A stretch of 64,000 bases of DNA from Bacteroidetes bacterium ADurb.Bin217 (GTDB lineage: Bacteria > Bacteroidota > Bacteroidia > Bacteroidales > UBA1715): positions 37,186-101,185 of the forward strand of contig MWCJ01000002.1 in the NCBI GenBank assembly GCA_002069975.1, written 5' to 3'. Positions 38,718-45,293 of the stretch are shown here, one piece after another (positions within the stretch are counted from its first letter, which is position 1; the number at the start of each line of letters is the position of its first letter). The notes below the pieces were generated by a model. It was not told the DNA's origin. It did no database searches and was given only the letters and a program-made list of their open reading frames with translations. The translations under genes and the position numbers were made by a program.

Positions 38718-38737
38718 GTCAACTCGACGTTATTTAC
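38718..38737 (-). repeat. Short 3' element, copy 1 (GTCARCTCGACGTWATTTAC)
   Basis: A 20-mer that recurs with two mismatches at 41497-41516. It contains the inverted repeat ACGTC/GACGT and lies 14 bp beyond the stop codon of the radical SAM gene, in the same orientation as its partner copy. Confidence 0.4.
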
Positions 38738-38750
38738 TAAATACAAAACT

Positions 38751-39632
38751 TCAATTATTTTTATGCATTTTTTCTCTTAAAACCTTTATATAAGAACTTG
38801 AAATACTATATTTATTTCGAAGTGGATTAACAATTTGATTATACAAATTTTCTTTATATTCAGCAGGAGCAGATCCTTTTACATATAAATTCTTAATCGA
38901 ATCATACATTAAGGGATACTGTTTTGACACGCTTTCAAAAAACACTTTTTTTGTAGCTCCCCTTAAATATAACACAGCAGGTAACATATAATGAACTTGA
39001 GCCCGAGCAGCTTCTATACATAAATTTTCAATATTTTCGTATGTGTCGGTAATATAAGGAATAATAGGCATAACATGAAACCCAACCGATGCATTTGTTT
39101 TTCTAAACTCTTTGAGCATATTACACCTATCGATACTTGAACTCGCTCCCGGCTCTAAAATCATTCTCTCTGATTCGTTCATAGTAGTAATAGTTGAAGC
39201 AATATTTACATAGGTTATTTTTGATAATTCTGCTATTAAATCATAATCTCGTAATAGTAAACCAGATTTCGTAGAAATTATAGCAGGAGTTTTATATTTA
39301 ATTAAAAGTTTAAGTACCTCCGGCATAATTTTCAATTCAGATTCTGCCTTTTGGTAACTATCGGTAACGCCACCAATATTTATAATTTCTCTATTCCACG
39401 ATGGATTTCGTAATTCTTTTTCGAGTATTTCTATAATATTAGATTTTACAAATACGTTAGAAAAATTTTGTTCACCTATATATGCGTGTGAATATATTGC
39501 ATAACAATATGTACAGTTGTGACTACACCCCCTATAAATATTTAAATCCCAACTATATGGAATACTTCGTTTTAATTTAGTAAGAGCGTGAGTACATACA
39601 ATTTCTTGATATGAATATGTATTATCAGACAT
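38751..39632 (-). CDS. Radical SAM protein, SplB/Rv2578c-like
   Basis: A 293-residue radical SAM enzyme. The cluster motif is YRGCSHNCTYCYA (CxxxCxxC), preceded by IPYSWDLNIYRG as in spore-photoproduct-lyase-like proteins. NIGGVTDSYQKAE and ISTKSGLLLRDYDL follow the (beta/alpha) barrel. This subgroup lacks an assigned reaction. It is the last gene of a three-gene unit with the response-regulator/ATPase fusion and hisA, only 18 bp after hisA. Confidence 0.87.
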   Translation of the reverse strand: MSDNTYSYQEIVCTHALTKLKRSIPYSWDLNIYRGCSHNCTYCYAIYSHAYIGEQNFSNVFVKSNIIEILEKELRNPSWNREIINIGGVTDSYQKAESELKIMPEVLKLLIKYKTPAIISTKSGLLLRDYDLIAELSKITYVNIASTITTMNESERMILEPGASSSIDRCNMLKEFRKTNASVGFHVMPIIPYITDTYENIENLCIEAARAQVHYMLPAVLYLRGATKKVFFESVSKQYPLMYDSIKNLYVKGSAPAEYKENLYNQIVNPLRNKYSISSSYIKVLREKMHKNN

Positions 39633-39650
39633 AGGTAGCTAAATAAAATT

Positions 39651-40376
39651 TTACCCTACAATATAGCGAGCTATTTCATCAAGGGAAATAGCACCTTCGT
39701 ATATTGCTTTACCTGTAATTACAGCATCAATACCGGCATTATGTAAATCTACAATATCTTGCATACGCGACACGCCACCACTGGCAATAACATATACCTG
39801 TGGTAATTGTTGCTTCATTCGCACGTACAAATCGGTTGATGGACCTTGCATCATGCCATCTTTGCTAATATCTGTACAAATTGTCTTGGTAATGCCTTTT
39901 TCGGTATACTCTTGTAAAAATTCGAATAGCCCTATGGTTGTAGATTCTTGCCAACCACTTACTGCAATAGTTTCATCTTTCACATCAGCACCCAAAATAA
40001 TTTTATCGGCACCATAGTACTGTATCCACCCTGTAAATACATCGGGATTTTTTACAGCAATACTTCCACCGGTAATCATGTGTGCTCCGCTATTAAAAGC
40101 AATTTTCAAATCTTGGTCGGATTTTAAACCACCACCAAAATCGATAATTAAGTTGGTATTGGCAGCGACTTGCTCCAACACCTTATAATTTATAATTCTA
40201 TTACTTTTAGCACCATCTAAATCAACCATATGCAACCGTGTAATTCCATTATCTTGGAATTGTTTTGCAACTTCGAGTGGATGTTCGTTATAAACTTTCT
40301 TTTGGGAATAATCACCTTGCGACAAACGTACGCACTTACCTTCAATAATGTCAATAGCAGGGATAATTTCTATCAT
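39651..40376 (-). CDS. hisA: Phosphoribosylformimino-AICAR ribotide isomerase
   Basis: Histidine biosynthesis isomerase (ProFAR to PRFAR), a 241-residue TIM barrel. IPAIDIIEGKCVRLSQGDY carries the first catalytic Asp (residue ~8), ICTDISKDGMMQGPS the second, and IASGGVSRM and VITGKAIYEGAI the phosphate sites. No other his gene is near. Its ATG overlaps the stop of the upstream response-regulator fusion by four bases, an unexpected partner. Confidence 0.95.
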   Translation of the reverse strand: MIEIIPAIDIIEGKCVRLSQGDYSQKKVYNEHPLEVAKQFQDNGITRLHMVDLDGAKSNRIINYKVLEQVAANTNLIIDFGGGLKSDQDLKIAFNSGAHMITGGSIAVKNPDVFTGWIQYYGADKIILGADVKDETIAVSGWQESTTIGLFEFLQEYTEKGITKTICTDISKDGMMQGPSTDLYVRMKQQLPQVYVIASGGVSRMQDIVDLHNAGIDAVITGKAIYEGAISLDEIARYIVG

Positions 40377-41254
40377 GGAGTAATATTTTTTCGAGCTTTC
40401 ACAGAGTTTCCTTTTCCAATATATTCTATAGAATCAAATTGTAATTTTGAAATAAACACACCTCTACCATGAAGATTTGTAACAAGCCTATCGGTAAAAG
40501 GCGAAGGCATATAGGTATAATCAAATCCATTGCCTTCATCGGATATTATCCATTCACAATATGATTTATTTCTATTAAATTGTATTGAAATTTTTTTTGA
40601 TTTACAAGACTCATCTTCTTTACGCTGATTGTACAAATCAACCAGTGTATTATTTTTTAGTGCTTCTTCTTTTTCGTCGCCTGTAATATTAAAACTGCCG
40701 TGCTCTATAGCATTGAGCAACAATTCCGACAAACCTAATTCTACACTTATTAAATCGGTAGTAGAATAAATATGCCGCACTTGATTTACCAAATATTCGG
40801 CAACAGAGGGTATTAAATCCAAGTCGGAATCTACAACTAAATCTATATTTTGAGTTGTTACTAATGCAGTAATATCTTTACGTACAGTTTTAGTTTTGTA
40901 TAAACTAAAATACCGAGAAAGTAATATTTTAAGTTCCTCTAAATTAATAGGTTTTTTCAAATAATTATTTGCTCCCAAATGAAGAGCTTCTAAAGCTATA
41001 TTTTCGTTTCCGTGTGCTGTTACTATTATTACAATAACATCACGAGCTACCATTCTAATTTTTTTAAGTAATTCAATGCCGTCTAATCGAGGCATACGAA
41101 TATCGGTAACTACAACATCGGGAATAAATTCATTAAAAATTTCGAAACCAGCCATGCCATCATCTGCAGTACGAAATTCATACCCTTCTTTTTGGACAAT
41201 TACCCTAAGTAATTCTCTCGACACCGCATCATCTTCAACTATAAGTACTTTCAT
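40373..41254 (-). CDS. Response regulator receiver fused to RsbW-like ATPase
   Basis: A 293-residue signalling protein. Residues 1-120 are a receiver domain with EDD at 7-9, phospho-acceptor VVTDIRMPRLDG (Asp51) and LKKPI (Lys ~104). Residues ~150-293 are an HATPase domain of the RsbW/anti-sigma type, with ELLLNAIEHGSF (N box), ISDEGNGFDY and GRGVFISK (G boxes). There is no DNA-binding part and no histidine box, so the output is probably protein binding or serine phosphorylation. A perfect promoter lies ~50 bp upstream. Confidence 0.85.
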   Translation of the reverse strand: MKVLIVEDDAVSRELLRVIVQKEGYEFRTADDGMAGFEIFNEFIPDVVVTDIRMPRLDGIELLKKIRMVARDVIVIIVTAHGNENIALEALHLGANNYLKKPINLEELKILLSRYFSLYKTKTVRKDITALVTTQNIDLVVDSDLDLIPSVAEYLVNQVRHIYSTTDLISVELGLSELLLNAIEHGSFNITGDEKEEALKNNTLVDLYNQRKEDESCKSKKISIQFNRNKSYCEWIISDEGNGFDYTYMPSPFTDRLVTNLHGRGVFISKLQFDSIEYIGKGNSVKARKNITP

Positions 41255-41302
41255 TGCAAGCTATTGGAATACAAAATTTACAGATTCAATATATATGTAT
41301 AA

Positions 41303-41333
41303 CAAATGTATATAAAAAAATAACTATTTCAAA
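41303..41333 (-). promoter_or_regulatory. Promoter of response-regulator-hisA-radical SAM unit
   Basis: On the minus strand TTTG (41333-41330), 19-bp spacer, TACATTTG (41310-41303): perfect match to the Bacteroidota consensus. Start expected near 41296, about 40 nt before the ATG. Confidence 0.7.
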
Positions 41334-41496
41334 ATAAATACCTCCAAATTACTCAATTGAAAATAGGGAATTTAAAAGTAATTACACTTTTACCACAGTA
41401 TGCAATAGAAATTAACAAACGCAGAGAAAATGAAGGATTAAGAAGAATACCTTATGTTTTCGTTACAAGAACGACTGTGTGGAAATTACATGTAAG

Positions 41497-41516
41497 GTCA
41501 GCTCGACGTAATTTAC
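41497..41516 (-). repeat. Short 3' element, copy 2
   Basis: Near-identical to 38718-38737 (18 of 20 bases). It begins in the stop codon region of the RNase G gene and reads outwards in the same orientation as copy 1. Confidence 0.4.
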
Positions 41517-43069
41517 AACACAATTTCATTATTGTGTGAATCAACATATTGAAATTCGAGATAATTGAGATGACTAGCAACTTGTATTCGAATACCAAAC
41601 CCTATACGCAATTTCCATCGGAGTAGAACAGAGAAAAACCCTTTTGTTAAATATCCCGCTAATATAGGATGAACACGAAGTGTAACACGTTTTATTTTAA
41701 GTACTTTATAAATATGTTTTAAATCGCTTTCAAGTGTATACAAAATATTTATTGAAGGTGAAATTTGCCCCCCCCCGGCACATACCGGACACGTTTCGTT
41801 TGTATTTATTTTATGCTCGGGTTTTACTCGTTGTCGGGTAATTTGCATTAATCCAAATTTACTTAACGGTAAAATATTATGCTTTGCTCTATCGCGTAAC
41901 ATAGCATCGCGTAATACTTCATACAATTTTTGCTTGTTTTCGTTCGATTTCATGTCAATAAAATCGACTATTACAATCCCCCCTAAGTCTCGCAATCTAA
42001 TTTGTCGAGCTATTTCAATTGCGGCAGCAGCATTAACATCAAAGGCATTAGATTCCTGGTCTTTATCGAATTTGGTACGATTTCCACTATTAACATCTAT
42101 AACATGCAGTGCTTCTGTTTTTTCAATAATTAAGTACGCTCCATTTTTAACAGGAACCGTAGTTCCAAAAGAACTTTTAATTTGACGTTCTATTCCAAAC
42201 TGTTCAAAAATAGGCGGTCCGGCACTATATAATTTAACGATTTTTTCTCTACCGGGAGAAATTGCTGTAATATATTCACGAATTTCCTCATGAATTTCTT
42301 TATTATTTACTATTATATTATTAAAATCCGGATTAAAAATATCACGCAACAGAGCCGAAACTTTATTCATTTCGCTCATTACTAAATATGGCGTACTATT
42401 TTTATGTTTTTTAACTCTTTTAATAGTTTGTTCCCATTTTTGAACTAAATGATTAACCTCTAATTCTATTTCTACTATATCTTGTCCGGCAGCAGCTGTT
42501 CTCACAATTGCGCCATAGTTGTGAGGCACCAACGAACGAAGTATTTTCTTTAAACGATGTTTCTCGTCATTTGACTCAATTTTTTGCGAAATAGAAATTT
42601 TATTTGAAAAAGGCATTAATACAATATTTCTGCCCGCTATAGAAATTTCGGAACTTAAGCGAGGTCCTTTGGTAGAAATAGGCTCTTTTGCTATTTGTAC
42701 AAGGATATATTGACCGGGTTGAACCACATCACCAATATTACCGTTCTTATCAATTTCGGGAAGTTGAGCAAACGAACTAAATACAGGAGTATGTTTTGCT
42801 GAAATTACGGCATTAATGTAAGAATTTAATGAACTAAAATGGGGACCTAAATCGTGATAATGTAAAAACGCATCTTTTTCGTATCCTAAATCAATGAAGA
42901 CAGCATTTAACCCCGAAATAATTTTTTTAACCTTTGCAAGATAAATATCTCCAACCAAAAATTGAAGCGTATTGGTTTTATTAGAAAAATACTCGACTAA
43001 ATGCGAATCTTCGAGCAAAGCTATATCAATATCGGTTTCTTGAGCTCGTATAATTAATTCTTTATTCAC
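41513..43069 (-). CDS. rng: Ribonuclease G/E family endoribonuclease
   Basis: A single-strand-specific endonuclease for rRNA and mRNA processing. The 518 residues comprise an S1-like N-terminal part (GLNAVFIDLGYEKDAFLHYHD), a 5' sensor/RNase H region, and the DNase I-like catalytic part with LHVIDVNSGNR and IVIVDFIDMKSNENK supplying the metal-binding aspartates. The zinc-link CPVC is at ~427-430. The start codon is GTG (43069). Three in-frame GGG glycine codons right after the zinc link form a G9 tract, odd in this AT-rich genome. Confidence 0.94.
   Translation of the reverse strand: MNKELIIRAQETDIDIALLEDSHLVEYFSNKTNTLQFLVGDIYLAKVKKIISGLNAVFIDLGYEKDAFLHYHDLGPHFSSLNSYINAVISAKHTPVFSSFAQLPEIDKNGNIGDVVQPGQYILVQIAKEPISTKGPRLSSEISIAGRNIVLMPFSNKISISQKIESNDEKHRLKKILRSLVPHNYGAIVRTAAAGQDIVEIELEVNHLVQKWEQTIKRVKKHKNSTPYLVMSEMNKVSALLRDIFNPDFNNIIVNNKEIHEEIREYITAISPGREKIVKLYSAGPPIFEQFGIERQIKSSFGTTVPVKNGAYLIIEKTEALHVIDVNSGNRTKFDKDQESNAFDVNAAAAIEIARQIRLRDLGGIVIVDFIDMKSNENKQKLYEVLRDAMLRDRAKHNILPLSKFGLMQITRQRVKPEHKINTNETCPVCAGGGQISPSINILYTLESDLKHIYKVLKIKRVTLRVHPILAGYLTKGFFSVLLRWKLRIGFGIRIQVASHLNYLEFQYVDSHNNEIVL
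41768..41776. repeat. G9/C9 homopolymer inside rng
   Basis: Nine consecutive C's on the plus strand encode Gly432-Gly434 as GGG GGG GGG. It is the longest G/C run I noticed in the window. Confidence 0.8.
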
Positions 43070-43222
43070 ACCGAAAAATTACAATGAATTTACTATTTGT
43101 TTGACGTATTATGTGCGAATTTCGCCCATAACTATTGTTTACTCACCCACAAAAAACAGTAGTGCAATTTCAATACTATGTTTTTATCTGTAAGGCTCGT
43201 AAATCAGTACTTTGTTTTAATT

Positions 43223-43258
43223 ATTAATCCTTTGAAGCCTCAGCAACAAAGGATTAAT
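43223..43258 (-). other. Long hairpin in the leader region of rng
   Basis: ATTAATCCTTTG (43223-43234) and CAAAGGATTAAT (43247-43258) are a perfect 12-bp inverted repeat with a 12-nt loop. It lies between the small ribosomal protein gene and rng, 154 bp before the rng start. No T-run follows on either strand, so it is unlikely to be a plain terminator. Confidence 0.6.
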
Positions 43259-43290
43259 ATATATTGTTGTTAGAAATATAAAAAGAATTC

Positions 43291-43380
43291 TTATTTCTTT
43301 TTATGTCTATTTTTACGTAATCTTTTTTTACGTTTATGGGTCGCCATTTTATGACGTTTACGTTTTTTACCGCTTGGCAT
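43291..43380 (-). CDS. AURKAIP1/COX24-like small basic ribosomal protein
   Basis: A 29-residue, strongly basic peptide reading MPSGKKRKRHKMATHKRK, then KRLRKNRHKKK. It matches the Bacteroidota AURKAIP1/COX24-domain protein, a small-subunit ribosomal component related to the mitochondrial mS38 (bS22-like) family. The start is fixed by a strong Shine-Dalgarno GGAGGA six bases before the ATG, which is exceptional in this window. It lies between HU and rng on the same strand. Confidence 0.88.
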   Translation of the reverse strand: MPSGKKRKRHKMATHKRKKRLRKNRHKKK

Positions 43381-43386
43381 ATCTGT

Positions 43387-43392
43387 TCCTCC
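43387..43392 (-). promoter_or_regulatory. Strong Shine-Dalgarno (GGAGGA) of the AURKAIP1-like gene
   Basis: On the minus strand GGAGGA precedes the ATG by six bases (acagat). Other starts in the window lack such a site, as is normal for this phylum. Confidence 0.7.
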
Positions 43393-43401
43393 GAATTTTA
43401 A

Positions 43402-43686
43402 TTATTTAACATTGTTTTTCACAACAGAAACAAACGTTTTAGCAGGTTTAAATGCCGGAACATTATGTTGTGGAATAATAATAGTAGTGTTTTTAGAAAT
43501 ATTACGAGCTGTTTTTTCTGCACGTTTTTTTACTATAAAACTGCCAAAACCACGTAAATACACGTTACTACCTTGTTTAAGGGCATCTTTAATAGCGTCC
43601 ATTGACGTTTCTAAAGTTTTTTGTACTATTACTTTCTCAATGCCTGTTTTTTTTGAAACTTCGTTTACAATATCAGCCTTTGTCAT
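43402..43686 (-). CDS. HU/IHF-family DNA-binding protein
   Basis: A 94-residue histone-like DNA-bending protein. It starts with the family's MTKADIVNEVSKKTGIEKVIVQKTLE helix pair, then the GSNVYLRGFGSFIVKKRAEKTARN beta arm with the DNA-contacting ARN motif, and IIPQHNVPAFKPAK. The closest type is the general HU/IHF single-gene family of Bacteroidota. A TATATTTG -7 box sits at 43740-43747 on the minus strand. Confidence 0.95.
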   Translation of the reverse strand: MTKADIVNEVSKKTGIEKVIVQKTLETSMDAIKDALKQGSNVYLRGFGSFIVKKRAEKTARNISKNTTIIIPQHNVPAFKPAKTFVSVVKNNVK

Positions 43687-43791
43687 TTTCTTATATTTTT
43701 AAATATCAAACATTTAACTTATTTCCCTATTTGGGAGGGCAAATATACGGTATTATCTTATAAATAAAATAATTTTACAAGAAAAAATCCT

Positions 43792-44526
43792 TTATTTTAA
43801 CAATTTTGTATCATTTTGATTGTACGCATGCTTCAAGCAGTTGTTGTTGCAATCATCTAAAGAGCGAACAATTAAGAATTTACCGGCAATAGTATCAAGG
43901 GGAACTTGATGATTTACATCGGCAGAACCATATAAAACTAATTCATACACATAAACCCCTGAACGCAACATGCGAGAATTTGTGTATTCTATGTCCATTG
44001 TATCAAGCACTAACCCGGTAAATTTATCGCTAATATTATCATAGTTTACATAAGTTCTAATTTTTGTAGTATCATCTTGAACTTTTATAAACAACTTATT
44101 TTTAGGAAATTTATTTATTCCTTGAATGTAAAAGAAATTATTTATTCCTTGATTATTATTAATATCTTTCACATCGTCATTATACTGAATATCTGGATTT
44201 TCGCGACATACACACAAATAAATACCTTTATTTGCATCTTCTTGAGCTTCTTTTGCAGTACATAATTTTAAACTGTCTTTATATTGTGGTGCTTTGTATG
44301 GTTCTATGTATGTACCATTATATAATACAAATGAATCACAATGGTTATAATTAAGGGGTGTCATTACCGGATAAATTGTAATTGAAGCGGAATCACCATA
44401 CGAAACAGTTTTCTTTATAATACCTTCAGAATCGCAATCCATACAGAATGGAGTTTCATCACAGCTTACAAATACTAAAGAAAAAATTCCAAAAATTCCT
44501 AAAATAAGTGGCAAATGTTTTTTCAT
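43792..44526 (-). CDS. Hypothetical lipoprotein, cysteine-rich N-terminus
   Basis: A 244-residue lipoprotein with signal peptide and lipobox VFVSC (Cys22), then CDETPFCMDCDSEG. The body appears beta-rich, with a SGVYVYELVLYGS segment near the end. Cysteines cluster again near the C-terminus (DDCNNNCLKH). Family unknown. It has its own perfect promoter. Confidence 0.78.
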   Translation of the reverse strand: MKKHLPLILGIFGIFSLVFVSCDETPFCMDCDSEGIIKKTVSYGDSASITIYPVMTPLNYNHCDSFVLYNGTYIEPYKAPQYKDSLKLCTAKEAQEDANKGIYLCVCRENPDIQYNDDVKDINNNQGINNFFYIQGINKFPKNKLFIKVQDDTTKIRTYVNYDNISDKFTGLVLDTMDIEYTNSRMLRSGVYVYELVLYGSADVNHQVPLDTIAGKFLIVRSLDDCNNNCLKHAYNQNDTKLLK

Positions 44527-44575
44527 ATCCTTTGATTTTTTTATTTAAACATGCTAATATACAAATATATTTACA

Positions 44576-44606
44576 CAAATGTAGTATTTTAGTTTTTATT
44601 TTCAAA
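44576..44606 (-). promoter_or_regulatory. Promoter of the lipoprotein gene
   Basis: Minus-strand TTTG (44606-44603), 19 bp, TACATTTG (44583-44576): perfect consensus. A second TATATTTG at 44562-44569 overlaps downstream. Confidence 0.65.
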
Positions 44607-44615
44607 AAAATACCG

Positions 44616-45254
44616 ATGTTTCCTATAAAATCACATATTTTTTTCCCTATAACGTTTATTCTCCTTATTCTTAGTATTCATAGCCTATCTATTGCGTTTT
44701 CGTTACCTTTAACACAATATGGATTACTGCCACGTTCTTCAGATGGATTAATTGGCATAGTAACAGCACCTCTTTTACATGGTTCGTGGGAACATGTATT
44801 ATCTAATATAACTAGTTTAGGTATTACGTTATATTTATTATTTAGCGTGTTTAACACTGTTTCTCATGTAGTTCTCACAATTGGATATATAGTACCGGGC
44901 ATTATCACTTGGTTTATTGGTCGCACCGCTATTCATATAGGTGCTAGCGGTTTAGTATACTGCCTGTTATTTTTTTTATTTTGTATTGGGTTGTATTCAA
45001 AAAAAAGACAATTACTTGCCTTATCGGGTGTAGTATTGGTATTAAATAGCGGTTTTATTTGGGGTATTCTCCCTCAAAACAATTCAATTTCATGGGAATA
45101 TCATATAAGCGGCAGCATATGTGGCTGTATATTAGCATATGTATTTCGAAATTTTTCATTTTCTACTAATTCCGAATCAGACATTCCATCATCGGTAAGC
45201 TCTACTGCCGATGGAATAAACTTTATATACACAAAAAAACCTGACTCGCAATGA
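44616..45254 (+). CDS. Rhomboid-family intramembrane serine protease
   Basis: A 212-residue membrane protease with about six hydrophobic helices. The loop motif HGSWEHVLSN (H-x4-H-x3-N), the nucleophile in HIGASGLVY (Ser111) and the catalytic histidine in YHISGSICG (His163) are all intact, so it should be active. The ATG at 44616 is used; 36 in-frame codons upstream run through the divergent promoter. Substrate unknown. Confidence 0.9.
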   Translation: MFPIKSHIFFPITFILLILSIHSLSIAFSLPLTQYGLLPRSSDGLIGIVTAPLLHGSWEHVLSNITSLGITLYLLFSVFNTVSHVVLTIGYIVPGIITWFIGRTAIHIGASGLVYCLLFFLFCIGLYSKKRQLLALSGVVLVLNSGFIWGILPQNNSISWEYHISGSICGCILAYVFRNFSFSTNSESDIPSSVSSTADGINFIYTKKPDSQ

Positions 45255-45264
45255 ATCAGGTTTT
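45236..45264. terminator. Bidirectional terminator between rhomboid and PpiD-like genes
   Basis: AAAACCTGA/TCAGGTTTT, 9-bp stem with an 11-nt loop, overlapping the rhomboid stop codon (TGA at 45252-45254). A/T runs flank it on both sides. Confidence 0.7.
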
Positions 45265-45293
45265 CGTATACCGTGTAGTGAACAAACTCCGTT

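Noticed and set aside
41357..41539. 60-codon plus-strand frame between the response-regulator promoter and rng
   Set aside because: It overlaps the end of rng on the other strand, has no promoter or family features, and starts in a region that fits the rng 3' end.
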